DNA of 64,000 nt from a virus. Location of the stretch: positions 1 to 64,000 of IMG/VR virus record IMGVR_UViG_3300044627_004527; one strand, written 5' to 3'. Positions 43,134 through 51,242 of the stretch are shown in pieces. How positions within the stretch are numbered: the first letter of the stretch is position 1; every line of letters starts with the position of its first letter. A program made the translations under genes and the position numbers. The notes under the pieces were generated by a model. It worked only from the letters and a program-made list of their open reading frames with translations. It was not told the DNA's origin and did not search any database.

Positions 43134-44453
43134 TCACAGTCTGATGTCGATCTTCTTGTCTTGCTCACACGCGAGCACATGGAGCTTCGAGAGGTACATC
43201 GTGTCCTCCAAAGACTCAAGCTCTCGCTCGTTGCCGCTTGACCACTCCTCGAACTGGATGTCAGAGAGGCGCTGGCGGGCCAGCAGACCACCGAGGGCAA
43301 GCTGATACTCGACAGCCGACAACATGCGCTTCCTGGCGGTCGAGCGGCCCTTGAACAGCTTGAAGCTTTCAGGCTCGGTGTAGTTCACACCATAGGTCAG
43401 GCGCATGTACTCACGACCACGGCACTTCATCGCCGGGATGATGAACTGCTTGGTCGCAGGGTCGGTCCTGTACTCTCGCGTCTTGAAGACAAAGCCTTCT
43501 CCACCACAGCCTGTGTAGGCAAGCCACTTGTCAGTGACATATTCACAGCTCTCCTCGTCATTGAGGTCGACCAGATGGGTCTTGACGGGCACCAGACGCC
43601 GCATCTTGTGCATCGACATCTGGTTGATGATGAACTGCACGCTAAAGGCGGGCTGCTGCACCTCGTAGTGGTCTGCCGGAGCGCCTTCACCCTCAAGCGA
43701 GATCGCGAGGATGTCTAACACGTTGAACTGTGCGTCCTTGAGAGCAGACTGATTGTCTGGCAGATACCAGTCGATGAGCTGGAGCATCTGAGATGCGTTG
43801 TGCTCACGCTGGTTGATGTCTTGCGGATCAAACAGACATGGCTTGACATCACCATCGGGAGCTGCCACAAACTTGGCCTGAGTCCCGAGGCGATACGCCA
43901 GCCGATCGTAGTAGTTCTTGGCGGACAGCGCCGAGCGACGGAAGACCTTGTTGCCGAGCTTGCCAGACTTGAGGCTCCACGGCATCGCCTCAGTATCAAG
44001 GAGGCATGTGGCGTAGTTGTGAGGCATCATGTAGCGAAGGTCTGCCAGCACGTCCTTCATGATCTCGGTCGTCGTCTGGCGGTCGAAGAAGGGCCTGCCA
44101 GAGCGGCTCCAGATCTGGCTCTTCTCTGGCTCATCGCGCACAGCCAGGATCGTCGCTCTCGAACCCATGAGTTTCTCCTGAGCGAACAGGAAGTCGACAC
44201 GCTTGGCGCGGTAGTAGGCGAAGACATCCCTGGGGTGTTCCAGGTAGCCCATCGAATGGGTCGCATCAGAGGTGTCGGGCGGGGAGATGGTGGGAGCGAT
44301 GAAGCTGCACTCCTTGCAGACAGAGGTCTCCAACTGCTCGAACGCGCTCTCAAGCTGGTCGGCGGTGAGGCGGTATTCGAGGGGGGCGGCCCCAGCGATG
44401 GGGCTCGGAGTGGTGAAGCGATTCGGGGTCAGCAGGTTCTTGATGTCGAGCAT
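43134..44453 (-). CDS. stand-alone Pnkp-type RNA ligase
   Basis: About 439 residues, matching the C-terminal ligase domain of bacterial Pnkp from end to end: YLEHPRDVFAYYR, motif I QEKLMGSRA with the nucleotidyl Lys near 94, WSRSGRPFF, LLDTEAMPWS, motif IV GGEGFVFK and motif V IPAMKCRGREYMRL, then the helical end module. In bacteria this domain seals broken RNA when joined by Hen1, which helps it adenylylate. The kinase and phosphatase domains of Pnkp are absent. ATG 44453 is preferred; GTG 44462 would give a GTGA overlap with Hen1. Confidence 0.9.
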   Translation of the reverse strand: MLDIKNLLTPNRFTTPSPIAGAAPLEYRLTADQLESAFEQLETSVCKECSFIAPTISPPDTSDATHSMGYLEHPRDVFAYYRAKRVDFLFAQEKLMGSRATILAVRDEPEKSQIWSRSGRPFFDRQTTTEIMKDVLADLRYMMPHNYATCLLDTEAMPWSLKSGKLGNKVFRRSALSAKNYYDRLAYRLGTQAKFVAAPDGDVKPCLFDPQDINQREHNASQMLQLIDWYLPDNQSALKDAQFNVLDILAISLEGEGAPADHYEVQQPAFSVQFIINQMSMHKMRRLVPVKTHLVDLNDEESCEYVTDKWLAYTGCGGEGFVFKTREYRTDPATKQFIIPAMKCRGREYMRLTYGVNYTEPESFKLFKGRSTARKRMLSAVEYQLALGGLLARQRLSDIQFEEWSSGNERELESLEDTMYLSKLHVLACEQDKKIDIRL

Positions 44454-44458
44454 GTTGG

Positions 44459-46207
44459 TCACTTCCAGGTGGGGTTGAGAGACAGGATAGCAGACTCACC
44501 GGCGAACATGGGTGCAGCACGGTGAGTGAAGAACACGAACAGGAACGAGGCGGCCTGGGCTTTGTCGTTGATCGCAACAGGATCACCGACCATGCCGAAG
44601 CGAACGCCCTCAAACAGAGGCGGCAGATCGGGCTCAGCCTTGCTGCGGGCGAGCATCATGTCGCAGAACTTCTGAGGCGACATCTCACCATCAAACTCCA
44701 TCTCCCAACGATGGTCCCAGTGACGGAACTCGCGCTTGGGGGTGCCTGGAGCAGCATACTTCTCATGCAGCACAGAGTTGTATGCCTTGTTGGGCGTCGT
44801 CACGATCAGCACCTCGGGAGCATACCACTTGATGACCTCGATGGCCTGGCTGACGTCGGACAGATCCAGGTGCTCGATGACCTCCGATAAGATCATGACG
44901 TCACACAGATCGCGCAGCCGGGAGTCGCGGTGGCGAATCGAGCTCTGATAGACAGCGCCGGGCGCTCCGGTGCGCGCGAGCTTGCGCTTGACGATGCCGA
45001 CGTTCTTCATTCCTGGATCAATGCCGATCAGGTTCGGACGCTTGGGCTGATCCTCGCCCCACTTCGCGAGCTTCTTCATGAGCTGACCAGTCGAGCAGCC
45101 AGCATCGACGATGGTGTATGGCTGAGGCAGCTTCACACGGTCCAGGAGCGACAGGATCGCCTTGTGCCGACGCTCATGAAGGGAGAGCTCTTCGGTGGTC
45201 TCAGAAGAGCTCTTTGGGGCCTCCTCGACCTCTTCTGCATCGGCTTTGACGGCCAGGTAGTCAGAGAAGGAGTCGAACGCTGCATTGGCGAGCTGCTTGT
45301 TGCCTGCGAAGAACCTGTCACAGCTCTCGCGGATGACATCCGCCACAAAGCGCTTGCCCTCGTGACCGAAGACCGCGTCCAGACGCTCCTGACTCGGGAA
45401 CAACACAGGGCGACAGAACCGATCGAAGCGCTCCATCTCATCGGCGCCCATGTAGTAGTGCTTGTTCCTGTCGAGCAGGTGCCCGAGCAGATACACGAAC
45501 GAGAGCAGATCAGCAGTGGTGCCACGATACTCAAGCACCATGTTTGTCAGGCCATGCGCTGGGAGCGAACCCTTGGCGAACATGACGGCTTTGTCGCGCT
45601 GGCTGTACAGCGTCCGATGGACATGATCGTCAGACTGAAAGTGGAGGTAGGAGTAATGGATGCCGTGATCGCCCTCGGGATCTTTGACAGCCAGCGCGCC
45701 CATATGGTTGAACAGACTCCTCAGATAACGAACGTCGCTCTCGTCTTCGATGACGACGTTGCTGATGTCAACCACGAAGTTGAAGATCGCATCGGCCAGA
45801 GGATGCTCGACACCACGGTTCATGGTCTTCGAGAACATCTTGACCAGCGCTGTGGCTGTGTGCGTGCCGAATGTGAACGCGGTGTCGTTGACGAACGCCT
45901 CCAGAGGGTGAGTCTTGTAGCTGCCCGAACCACGCACGATCTTGTTCTCGTCGATGACAGGGATGAGCGTGAAGCTCATGAGCCCCAGATGATCTCCAGG
46001 CTCGATGTAGTCGGCGCAGCGAAAGTCCTGAATGAAATCAGGCTTTGTCACCATGTCGAACATCAGGTGGGCTTTGCCAAACGAGAGATCCTTGGTATGG
46101 GTGTTGGCAGGGTTCTTCTGGAGCACATAGCCGATCTCGGAGGCGTCCTTCAGATCGTGACGATCCAGATCGGGCTGAGTCATGAACATGTCGATGCTGA
46201 TGATCAT
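44459..46207 (-). CDS. hen1: bacterial-type Hen1, RNA 3'-terminal 2'-O-methyltransferase
   Basis: At 582 residues, the N-terminal domain (about 1-250) matches the ligase-activating part of bacterial Hen1: DASEIGYVLQKNP, DLSFGKAHLMF, AFVNDTAFT. The C-terminal domain has the AdoMet site IVDAGCSTGQL (about 366-376), the metal ligands in SEVIEHL (Glu442, Glu445, His446) and RHWDHRWE, and IVTTPNKAYN. It methylates the 3' end at the break before sealing, so repaired RNA resists re-cutting. A charged linker of about 90 residues joins the domains. AAGGAAA precedes ATG 46207. Confidence 0.93.
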   Translation of the reverse strand: MIISIDMFMTQPDLDRHDLKDASEIGYVLQKNPANTHTKDLSFGKAHLMFDMVTKPDFIQDFRCADYIEPGDHLGLMSFTLIPVIDENKIVRGSGSYKTHPLEAFVNDTAFTFGTHTATALVKMFSKTMNRGVEHPLADAIFNFVVDISNVVIEDESDVRYLRSLFNHMGALAVKDPEGDHGIHYSYLHFQSDDHVHRTLYSQRDKAVMFAKGSLPAHGLTNMVLEYRGTTADLLSFVYLLGHLLDRNKHYYMGADEMERFDRFCRPVLFPSQERLDAVFGHEGKRFVADVIRESCDRFFAGNKQLANAAFDSFSDYLAVKADAEEVEEAPKSSSETTEELSLHERRHKAILSLLDRVKLPQPYTIVDAGCSTGQLMKKLAKWGEDQPKRPNLIGIDPGMKNVGIVKRKLARTGAPGAVYQSSIRHRDSRLRDLCDVMILSEVIEHLDLSDVSQAIEVIKWYAPEVLIVTTPNKAYNSVLHEKYAAPGTPKREFRHWDHRWEMEFDGEMSPQKFCDMMLARSKAEPDLPPLFEGVRFGMVGDPVAINDKAQAASFLFVFFTHRAAPMFAGESAILSLNPTWK

Positions 46208-46208
46208 A

Positions 46209-47495
46209 TTATCTTTTCCTTGTGGAGTCGACCAGGAACTGGGTCATGTTGGCGGGGTTGGTGGTAGCGGTGACGGTCGTAAAGACCTTGTTCCACTCAC
46301 TATCAAGACTATCATGAACGATGAGCGCATGGCAACGAGTTTCGCCGATCATATTATTGATCTCTTGAACTGTCGTCATGGGACACTGGTCTTCGAGGTC
46401 AGAGATGATGACAAAGTCGGGCTGAATGGTATCTCCAGCCCTGGCTTTGAAATCTACCAGTGATTTGAAGCACCTTTTGATGTCTGTTCCATCTGTGCCT
46501 TTGCAGCTCTTCACGAGCTTCTCCATCGCATCGATCAACCTCGGGTAGTCCTTCGACGAGAAGAGGTGCCTTGTCGAGCTGCCAAACAGGAACATCTCAA
46601 ACTCACGCTTCTCTTTGTAGCAGATGCGCATGAGCACGAGGATGAGCGCTGCGGCGAGCTGGTAGCGATGGACGTGAAGGCCTTGATCAAGTTTGAGCTC
46701 AGCGCTCATCGAGCCAGAGATGTCAAGCGCCAGGTACAGCGGTCCACGATTGCTACCCTCCTTGTGCTCCTTGTCGAATTGGAGCAGGCGTCCAGTGACG
46801 AACTTCAGACGGAACAGGCGGCGCAGAGAGGGATTGGCCAGCGCCAGGAGCTCACTTGACAACACATGAGAGATCTGCCTGCCGAACTTGACATCGACCG
46901 GCACCGTGTTGCTCGGGAACACCTGCGTCTTGAACATGGCAGAGTAGCTGCGAAAGAAGCGGCCCATGAGCTTCATGACAGCGGCAAAGTTGGGCTCGCT
47001 GCACAGACCCACGATCCGCTGGAGATCCTCCAGGGTCTGGCCGGTGATCTGATCGACCCTGTTGCCAGGCTGATCGCCTCTCTCAGACTGAAGCAGGTCC
47101 ATGAGATCTGCATGAGCCTCAAGCGCTGCATCGAGCTCTGGCTTGACCTTCTCGTTGATCAGGCCAGACATCAAGTCGCCAAGCTCATTGCCTTTGCAGC
47201 CTTTCTTTTTGGCCTCCTGATAGGGCTCATCGACGTACTTGTGGACGAGATAACTCATGTAGAGTGAGTGGAAAGGATCTCCGCGACTGAGCTCGACGTG
47301 GGTGTCGAAGTAGTGGCTGGAATGCCTGGCTGCATCGATCAGCTCGTGAGACCTGCCACGATAGAGAGAGCCGTACAGATCCACGATTTGCTCTTGGATA
47401 GCAGGCTCAGCTTTTTTGTATTCGTCGACAAAGAGGTGCTTCGCGCCGTAGTGCAGAAACACATCCCTGTCCATCTCAGCCATCCATTCATTCAT
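46209..47495 (-). CDS. von Willebrand factor A domain protein (ViaA/CoxE-like)
   Basis: At 428 residues, the C-terminal 180 carry a complete MIDAS: LALDISGSMS, then KGTDGTDIKRCF and IISDLEDQ. The N-terminal 250 residues are helical. The size and order match vWA partners of MoxR/RavA ATPases, and a RavA-like gene lies in the same operon. ATG 47495 overlaps the preceding stop (ATGA); Hen1 begins one base after its stop. Confidence 0.88.
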   Translation of the reverse strand: MNEWMAEMDRDVFLHYGAKHLFVDEYKKAEPAIQEQIVDLYGSLYRGRSHELIDAARHSSHYFDTHVELSRGDPFHSLYMSYLVHKYVDEPYQEAKKKGCKGNELGDLMSGLINEKVKPELDAALEAHADLMDLLQSERGDQPGNRVDQITGQTLEDLQRIVGLCSEPNFAAVMKLMGRFFRSYSAMFKTQVFPSNTVPVDVKFGRQISHVLSSELLALANPSLRRLFRLKFVTGRLLQFDKEHKEGSNRGPLYLALDISGSMSAELKLDQGLHVHRYQLAAALILVLMRICYKEKREFEMFLFGSSTRHLFSSKDYPRLIDAMEKLVKSCKGTDGTDIKRCFKSLVDFKARAGDTIQPDFVIISDLEDQCPMTTVQEINNMIGETRCHALIVHDSLDSEWNKVFTTVTATTNPANMTQFLVDSTRKR

Positions 47496-48121
47496 AGGGG
47501 TCTCTTGGACTGCTTGTAAGGAAGTCTCATTTTGGAGCGCTCAGCAGCGATCAAGTCGGACCTCTCTTTGATGATCGAGGCATTGTAAAGAGCGGCATCG
47601 TTACTTACCATGAGATCGCCTTTCTCGAAGGGCGGATCTACAAGGTTGTTCCAACTGTAATGGATCTCACCCACTACATCCTCGTTCACCAACACTTCGA
47701 TGGCGGCGCCACAGATCTGGCCAACGCCAACAAGCATCGCGACGCATGAGGTGCCCATGCGAGCTTTGACAGTGATGCCGCCCATGCTGATCAGGACAGT
47801 GGTATCACCAATCTGGGCTGGAGGCCTGGCGATGATGATGTTGTCGACGCCAGCCTCCTCGACTTTGTGACATACGAGGCGCCAGGGACTGCGTAAGCCA
47901 TTGCAAACCCAGGGCTTGAATGGCTTGCTGGGGTCCATCATTTTGCCGACCATCGCCTCGATCTCGAAGATCCCTTTCTGGATCACCATCTCGCAGAGGA
48001 GCTGATGACGATCATCAGACATGATCTGGTAGGAGGGCGATGGATGAATGACGACATGTTTGTAGTAGAGCAGCAGGGGGTCTTCTGTCCCACCTTCGAT
48101 GACGGTTAATTTTTCTTTCAT
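47492..48121 (-). CDS. unknown protein, operon paralogue A (209 aa)
   Basis: Shares with the next gene upstream KLTVIEGGT, LLYY, a DDRHQLLCEM block, a G-F-IEA-VG block and a NG-RSPW block. Soluble alpha/beta. No known family recognised; the conservation between copies marks likely functional residues (His, Cys, Trp). ATGA overlaps at both ends. Confidence 0.7.
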   Translation of the reverse strand: MKEKLTVIEGGTEDPLLLYYKHVVIHPSPSYQIMSDDRHQLLCEMVIQKGIFEIEAMVGKMMDPSKPFKPWVCNGLRSPWRLVCHKVEEAGVDNIIIARPPAQIGDTTVLISMGGITVKARMGTSCVAMLVGVGQICGAAIEVLVNEDVVGEIHYSWNNLVDPPFEKGDLMVSNDAALYNASIIKERSDLIAAERSKMRLPYKQSKRPL

Positions 48122-48699
48122 GGATTCTCCAGCAAGAAGGCTTGGCGCTGTTTGAGGGCGTTGTCGTTGTACTCTTGCAGACCGGTCTTGAGCGCCTTGA
48201 GACCAAAGCTTACAGGCGGATCAGCCAGGTTGTCCCAGCTATAAACCAGCCTGCCAACATATTTCTCATTGGCGAGTACGTTGATGCAGGCATAGCCTGT
48301 TTCCTGGCCTTCCAGCGCAACAACGACAGGCTGTGCGGCCAGCTCAGCCGAGTAAGTCAGGCCAGCACGACCATCATAGTTCTGCCGTTCACCGACTGCG
48401 GCTGCTGGGTTGCCTGTGGGTCCCCAGACGATGTCAGACTTGAGATGGCTGACAACCTTCCAGGGAGATCTTGTCCCGTTGCTGACAGACGGCTCGAACG
48501 GACCTGGCATGATCTTCAGGCCAACCAGCGCTTCGACGTCGAACAGCCCAGAGGCCCAGATCATCTCACAGAGAAGCTGGTGGCGCTCATCTGTGACGAT
48601 CTCGACCTTGAGCGATGGATGACGAACAGGGCAGTTGTAGTAGAGCAGCCGGGTACAATCTGTGCCGCCCTCGATCACCGTCAACTTTGACTGAGTCAA
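48118..48699 (-). CDS. unknown protein, operon paralogue B (193 aa, TTG start)
   Basis: Tandem relative of the downstream gene (KLTVIEGGT, TDERHQLLCEMIW, NGTRSPWKV). The start is TTG 48699, overlapping the upstream TGA as ATTGA and preceded by GAGGAG five bases away; the longer frame to 48756 has no such site. Function unknown. Confidence 0.7.
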   Translation of the reverse strand: MTQSKLTVIEGGTDCTRLLYYNCPVRHPSLKVEIVTDERHQLLCEMIWASGLFDVEALVGLKIMPGPFEPSVSNGTRSPWKVVSHLKSDIVWGPTGNPAAAVGERQNYDGRAGLTYSAELAAQPVVVALEGQETGYACINVLANEKYVGRLVYSWDNLADPPVSFGLKALKTGLQEYNDNALKQRQAFLLENP

Positions 48700-49100
48700 T
48701 TGAGCTCCTCTCTCTGAATGGCATAGATGCCAAACAAGCAGTAGTGAGCGACGCATACTCCGCTGAAGACAAAGTCCCAGAAGTTCTGGTACGGCGTATT
48801 CGCCGTCATGTGAGCAGCAATGACGAGCGTCACGACCAGCGAAGCAATGCCCAGGAGGCCGACGACATGGATCTTTATCACATGTCGATGGATTTTATTG
48901 ATCTCTGAGGCATTCAATGCACCGCTGGCTTTGACACTACCAGCTTGCACGCCGATCTCGAAGGCGTTGGTCAGCGCGAAGCTGAGGACAAACAGCCGAG
49001 AGATCTCTGGCACACCCATCACATGTGTGATGAAAGCCATGACGAGCAGCGAGATGTTCAGGGCTTTGAACTGCCATGTGTTCAGGCTTTTAATCAGCAT
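48696..49100 (-). CDS. membrane protein of the RNA-repair operon (134 aa)
   Basis: Starts MLIKSLNTWQFKALNISLL with GGAGG upstream. About four hydrophobic segments, including LLGIASLVVTLVIAAHM and FVFSGVCVAHYCLFGIYA. It may tie the module to the membrane. No family recognised. Confidence 0.65.
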   Translation of the reverse strand: MLIKSLNTWQFKALNISLLVMAFITHVMGVPEISRLFVLSFALTNAFEIGVQAGSVKASGALNASEINKIHRHVIKIHVVGLLGIASLVVTLVIAAHMTANTPYQNFWDFVFSGVCVAHYCLFGIYAIQREELN

Positions 49101-49482
49101 CGGGAGCCTCCTTATCTTGGCGCTCGGTGAAGAGTGCGTATGTGCGGCGCTCAGACTCGACGGCAGCGCGGATGGGATCAAACGAGAGGCCGCCGACGAA
49201 CGGGCTCTTGGCATAAGCCTGGTACTCGATGCGATAGTCGAGCACGAGATCTTCGTCGAGCAGCGACTCCAGTACCTTGAAGAAGCGCTGAGCGCCGACC
49301 TTGCGGACATCCACGACAAGGATCACGCTGGCGCCACTGGACGCCTTCTTGTTTTGGCTGGCCTCGTCGATCGAGAAGTAGAGATCCGCCTCTGTTGTAT
49401 ATCCAGTGCGGACCGCCGCAGCGACCAGCAAGCGAGAGAGCTTGTTGTAGATGCCGAGTGCCTCGGCGCTCATGTCTGCCAT
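49090..49482 (-). CDS. hypothetical protein next to the MoxR gene (130 aa)
   Basis: MADMSAEALGIYNKLSRLLV, alpha/beta, with a charged C-terminus. AGGAAG at the end of the MoxR gene serves as the ribosome site. No motif recognised. Confidence 0.65.
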   Translation of the reverse strand: MADMSAEALGIYNKLSRLLVAAAVRTGYTTEADLYFSIDEASQNKKASSGASVILVVDVRKVGAQRFFKVLESLLDEDLVLDYRIEYQAYAKSPFVGGLSFDPIRAAVESERRTYALFTERQDKEAPDAD

Positions 49483-49483
49483 G

Positions 49484-50659
49484 TTACTTCCTCTGGACGA
49501 GTGTCTCGATATGCTCTTTGAGCTGTCTGCGATCTGACTGGAGCTGCTGCATTGCAGCTCGGCAGTACAGTCCGAGCGACGGGTCGTTCTCTAGCATCGC
49601 CAGCATGATCTTGTCAAGCTCATTGATTGCAGTCTGATGCTTCATGGCATCAGCGTATCGAGAGGCCTGACGAGCTGTGGCGATGGCAGCTCTGATGTCA
49701 TTGAGCGTTGTCTGGAAGTCGGCCAGCGAGTGGTCGCAAGCCTGAGCGATTGTGTTCTGGATCGGCCCACGCTGCGAAGGCTCATCCCACAGGCAGTCGC
49801 GCAGGTAGAAGAGGTCGTTACGCACGAGCTTCTCACGTCCGGCAATCCATGCGCTTGCCTTGGCAAATTGGACGGCCTGACCCCAGCGACGGTCAGAGAT
49901 CTGGACGTCGCCGTGCTTGAGGTTGAACGTCTGGCGCAGCTTGGAGAGGTGGTTGGCAAACTCGGGAGTCACCAGGACCTTCGATGCTTCTTCAGCCGCA
50001 TACTCCAGCATCTTGAGCGTGAGCTTCGGCATGGTGCGACCATCCTCCCCGTTCTCCCACCGCCGCTTGGCTGCGATATGCCCGCCCCGAGCATACTCGG
50101 CAAACATCAGCGGGTCCTGGATGGGTAGCACCTGGGTGCGAACGAGGAAGCGGTCATAGAAGGCCTCAAGGCCCTCCTGTGGGAGCTCATTCGAGGCGCC
50201 GAAGGCAGAGACAAGGGCTGTGTTGACGCGCTGGCTGCCGTTGGTGAAGCGGCGCTCGTTCAGCAGCTCCAGCAGCGCGTTCAGCAGCACGGAGTTGGCC
50301 TTGAAGACCTCGTCAGCGAGGAAGAAGTGCGCATCAGGGAGCATGTCCTTGTAGTTGAAGCGCAGCTCGTTTTCCTGCTCGAAAGCCTTGAGGTCGATCG
50401 GACCGAGGACCTCTGAGAGCTCGGTCATCGCCGAGAACAGCTTCTTGAAGCAGCGGCCTTCGACGCAGCGAGACAGCTCCTCAAGGATGTAGGACTTGGC
50501 GACACCCGGTGGTCCCAGCATGAACATGTGCTGTCGTGCCACGATGACAGCGATGATGAGCTCGATCTCGCGAGACCGCTCATAGCTGATCTCGTTCAAG
50601 AAGCTCTCAAGGTTGCCCAGTAGGGCGCGGATGACATCTGACTTTGTCGTTGTGCTCAA
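49484..50659 (-). CDS. MoxR-family AAA+ ATPase, RavA-like
   Basis: At 391 residues, it has Walker A GPPGVAKS (about 53-60), Walker B FFLADEVFKANSVLLNALLELLNER, sensor 1 SAFGASNELP and an arginine-rich loop FYDRFLVR. These fit the RavA branch. Such ATPases act as hexamers with a vWA partner to remodel protein complexes. The start is TTG 50659, overlapping the upstream TGA (ATTGA) with GAGGA six bases before. The C-terminal 100 residues are helical and may bind the partner. Confidence 0.9.
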   Translation of the reverse strand: MSTTTKSDVIRALLGNLESFLNEISYERSREIELIIAVIVARQHMFMLGPPGVAKSYILEELSRCVEGRCFKKLFSAMTELSEVLGPIDLKAFEQENELRFNYKDMLPDAHFFLADEVFKANSVLLNALLELLNERRFTNGSQRVNTALVSAFGASNELPQEGLEAFYDRFLVRTQVLPIQDPLMFAEYARGGHIAAKRRWENGEDGRTMPKLTLKMLEYAAEEASKVLVTPEFANHLSKLRQTFNLKHGDVQISDRRWGQAVQFAKASAWIAGREKLVRNDLFYLRDCLWDEPSQRGPIQNTIAQACDHSLADFQTTLNDIRAAIATARQASRYADAMKHQTAINELDKIMLAMLENDPSLGLYCRAAMQQLQSDRRQLKEHIETLVQRK

Positions 50660-50895
50660 TCGGATTCCTCTTCAACGTGTGCTGTGACTGTTCTTGTGAC
50701 CCTGACGATCATGACGGCATCGCGCCACTTCTGCTCGTTGCGGCCTGTGTGTCGTTCTGTCTTGGCCTGTCTCTCAAGTTCAGCTTGAGCCTGAGCTTTT
50801 GTTTCGTATAGATTGAACCAGCCGACATTGACCCAGGGCGTCTTCTTGTAGACGATCGCGTATCCTTGAGTCTTCTCAGTGTGATGATCTTTCAT
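50656..50895 (-). CDS. small hypothetical protein (79 aa)
   Basis: MKDHHTEKTQGYAIVYKKTP, then WVNVGWFNLYETKAQAQAEL; a small alpha/beta protein. ATG 50895 follows AGGATAAC at the end of the gene before. The longer frame is a shadow. Confidence 0.65.
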   Translation of the reverse strand: MKDHHTEKTQGYAIVYKKTPWVNVGWFNLYETKAQAQAELERQAKTERHTGRNEQKWRDAVMIVRVTRTVTAHVEEESD

Positions 50896-50896
50896 G

Positions 50897-51157
50897 TTAT
50901 CCTGCACATACTTGTCTTCGCTCTCTTTCGGCTTGAGCCTTCTTTGACAGGCGCAGGGCCTCCAGCCTGTGACCAGCTCTGTTGGCTTTGCGAGCAGACA
51001 AGATGTAGATGGTCTCAAGAGCCCGAGAAATCCTCCAGAGGTGCGCTGCGCAATTATCCGCGAGACAGTCAAGGATCTGCTCTTCGCAGTAGCTGAGATC
51101 ATATTCAGCGCTCTTGAGGTAGGTGCATCCGGGGACGAGCTCACACCAGCTTATCAT
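50897..51157 (-). CDS. small basic protein, first gene of the operon (86 aa)
   Basis: MISWCELVPGCTYLKSAEYD, helical and basic at the end. GGAG lies seven bases before ATG 51157. Preceded by the promoter and a leader hairpin. Function unknown. Confidence 0.6.
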   Translation of the reverse strand: MISWCELVPGCTYLKSAEYDLSYCEEQILDCLADNCAAHLWRISRALETIYILSARKANRAGHRLEALRLSKKAQAERERRQVCAG

Positions 51158-51176
51158 GATGAACTCCAGATAAAGC

Positions 51177-51206
51177 AATGGTCGGTGAGCTTTCCCACCG
51201 ACCATT
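51177..51206 (-). promoter_or_regulatory. leader hairpin at the operon's 5' end
   Basis: AATGGTCGGTG pairs with CACCGACCATT around an eight-base loop, close to the expected transcription start (about 51202). There is no T run after it, so it is more likely a 5' mRNA structure than a terminator. Confidence 0.5.
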
Positions 51207-51208
51207 CA

Positions 51209-51237
51209 TTGATAGCGCAGCACTATTTATTTGTCAA
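51209..51237 (-). promoter_or_regulatory. promoter of the MoxR-vWA-Hen1-ligase operon
   Basis: Minus strand: CTATAATGTCG then TTGACA, a 17-base spacer containing ATAGTGCTG, then TATCAA. It begins at the stop codon of the upstream gene (51243). Shared-family features are all present. Confidence 0.7.
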
Positions 51238-51242
51238 CGACA

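Noticed and set aside
44930-46267. Plus-strand open frame of 445 codons opposite Hen1
   Set aside because: Hen1 is certain from its motifs; the antisense frame is a shadow.
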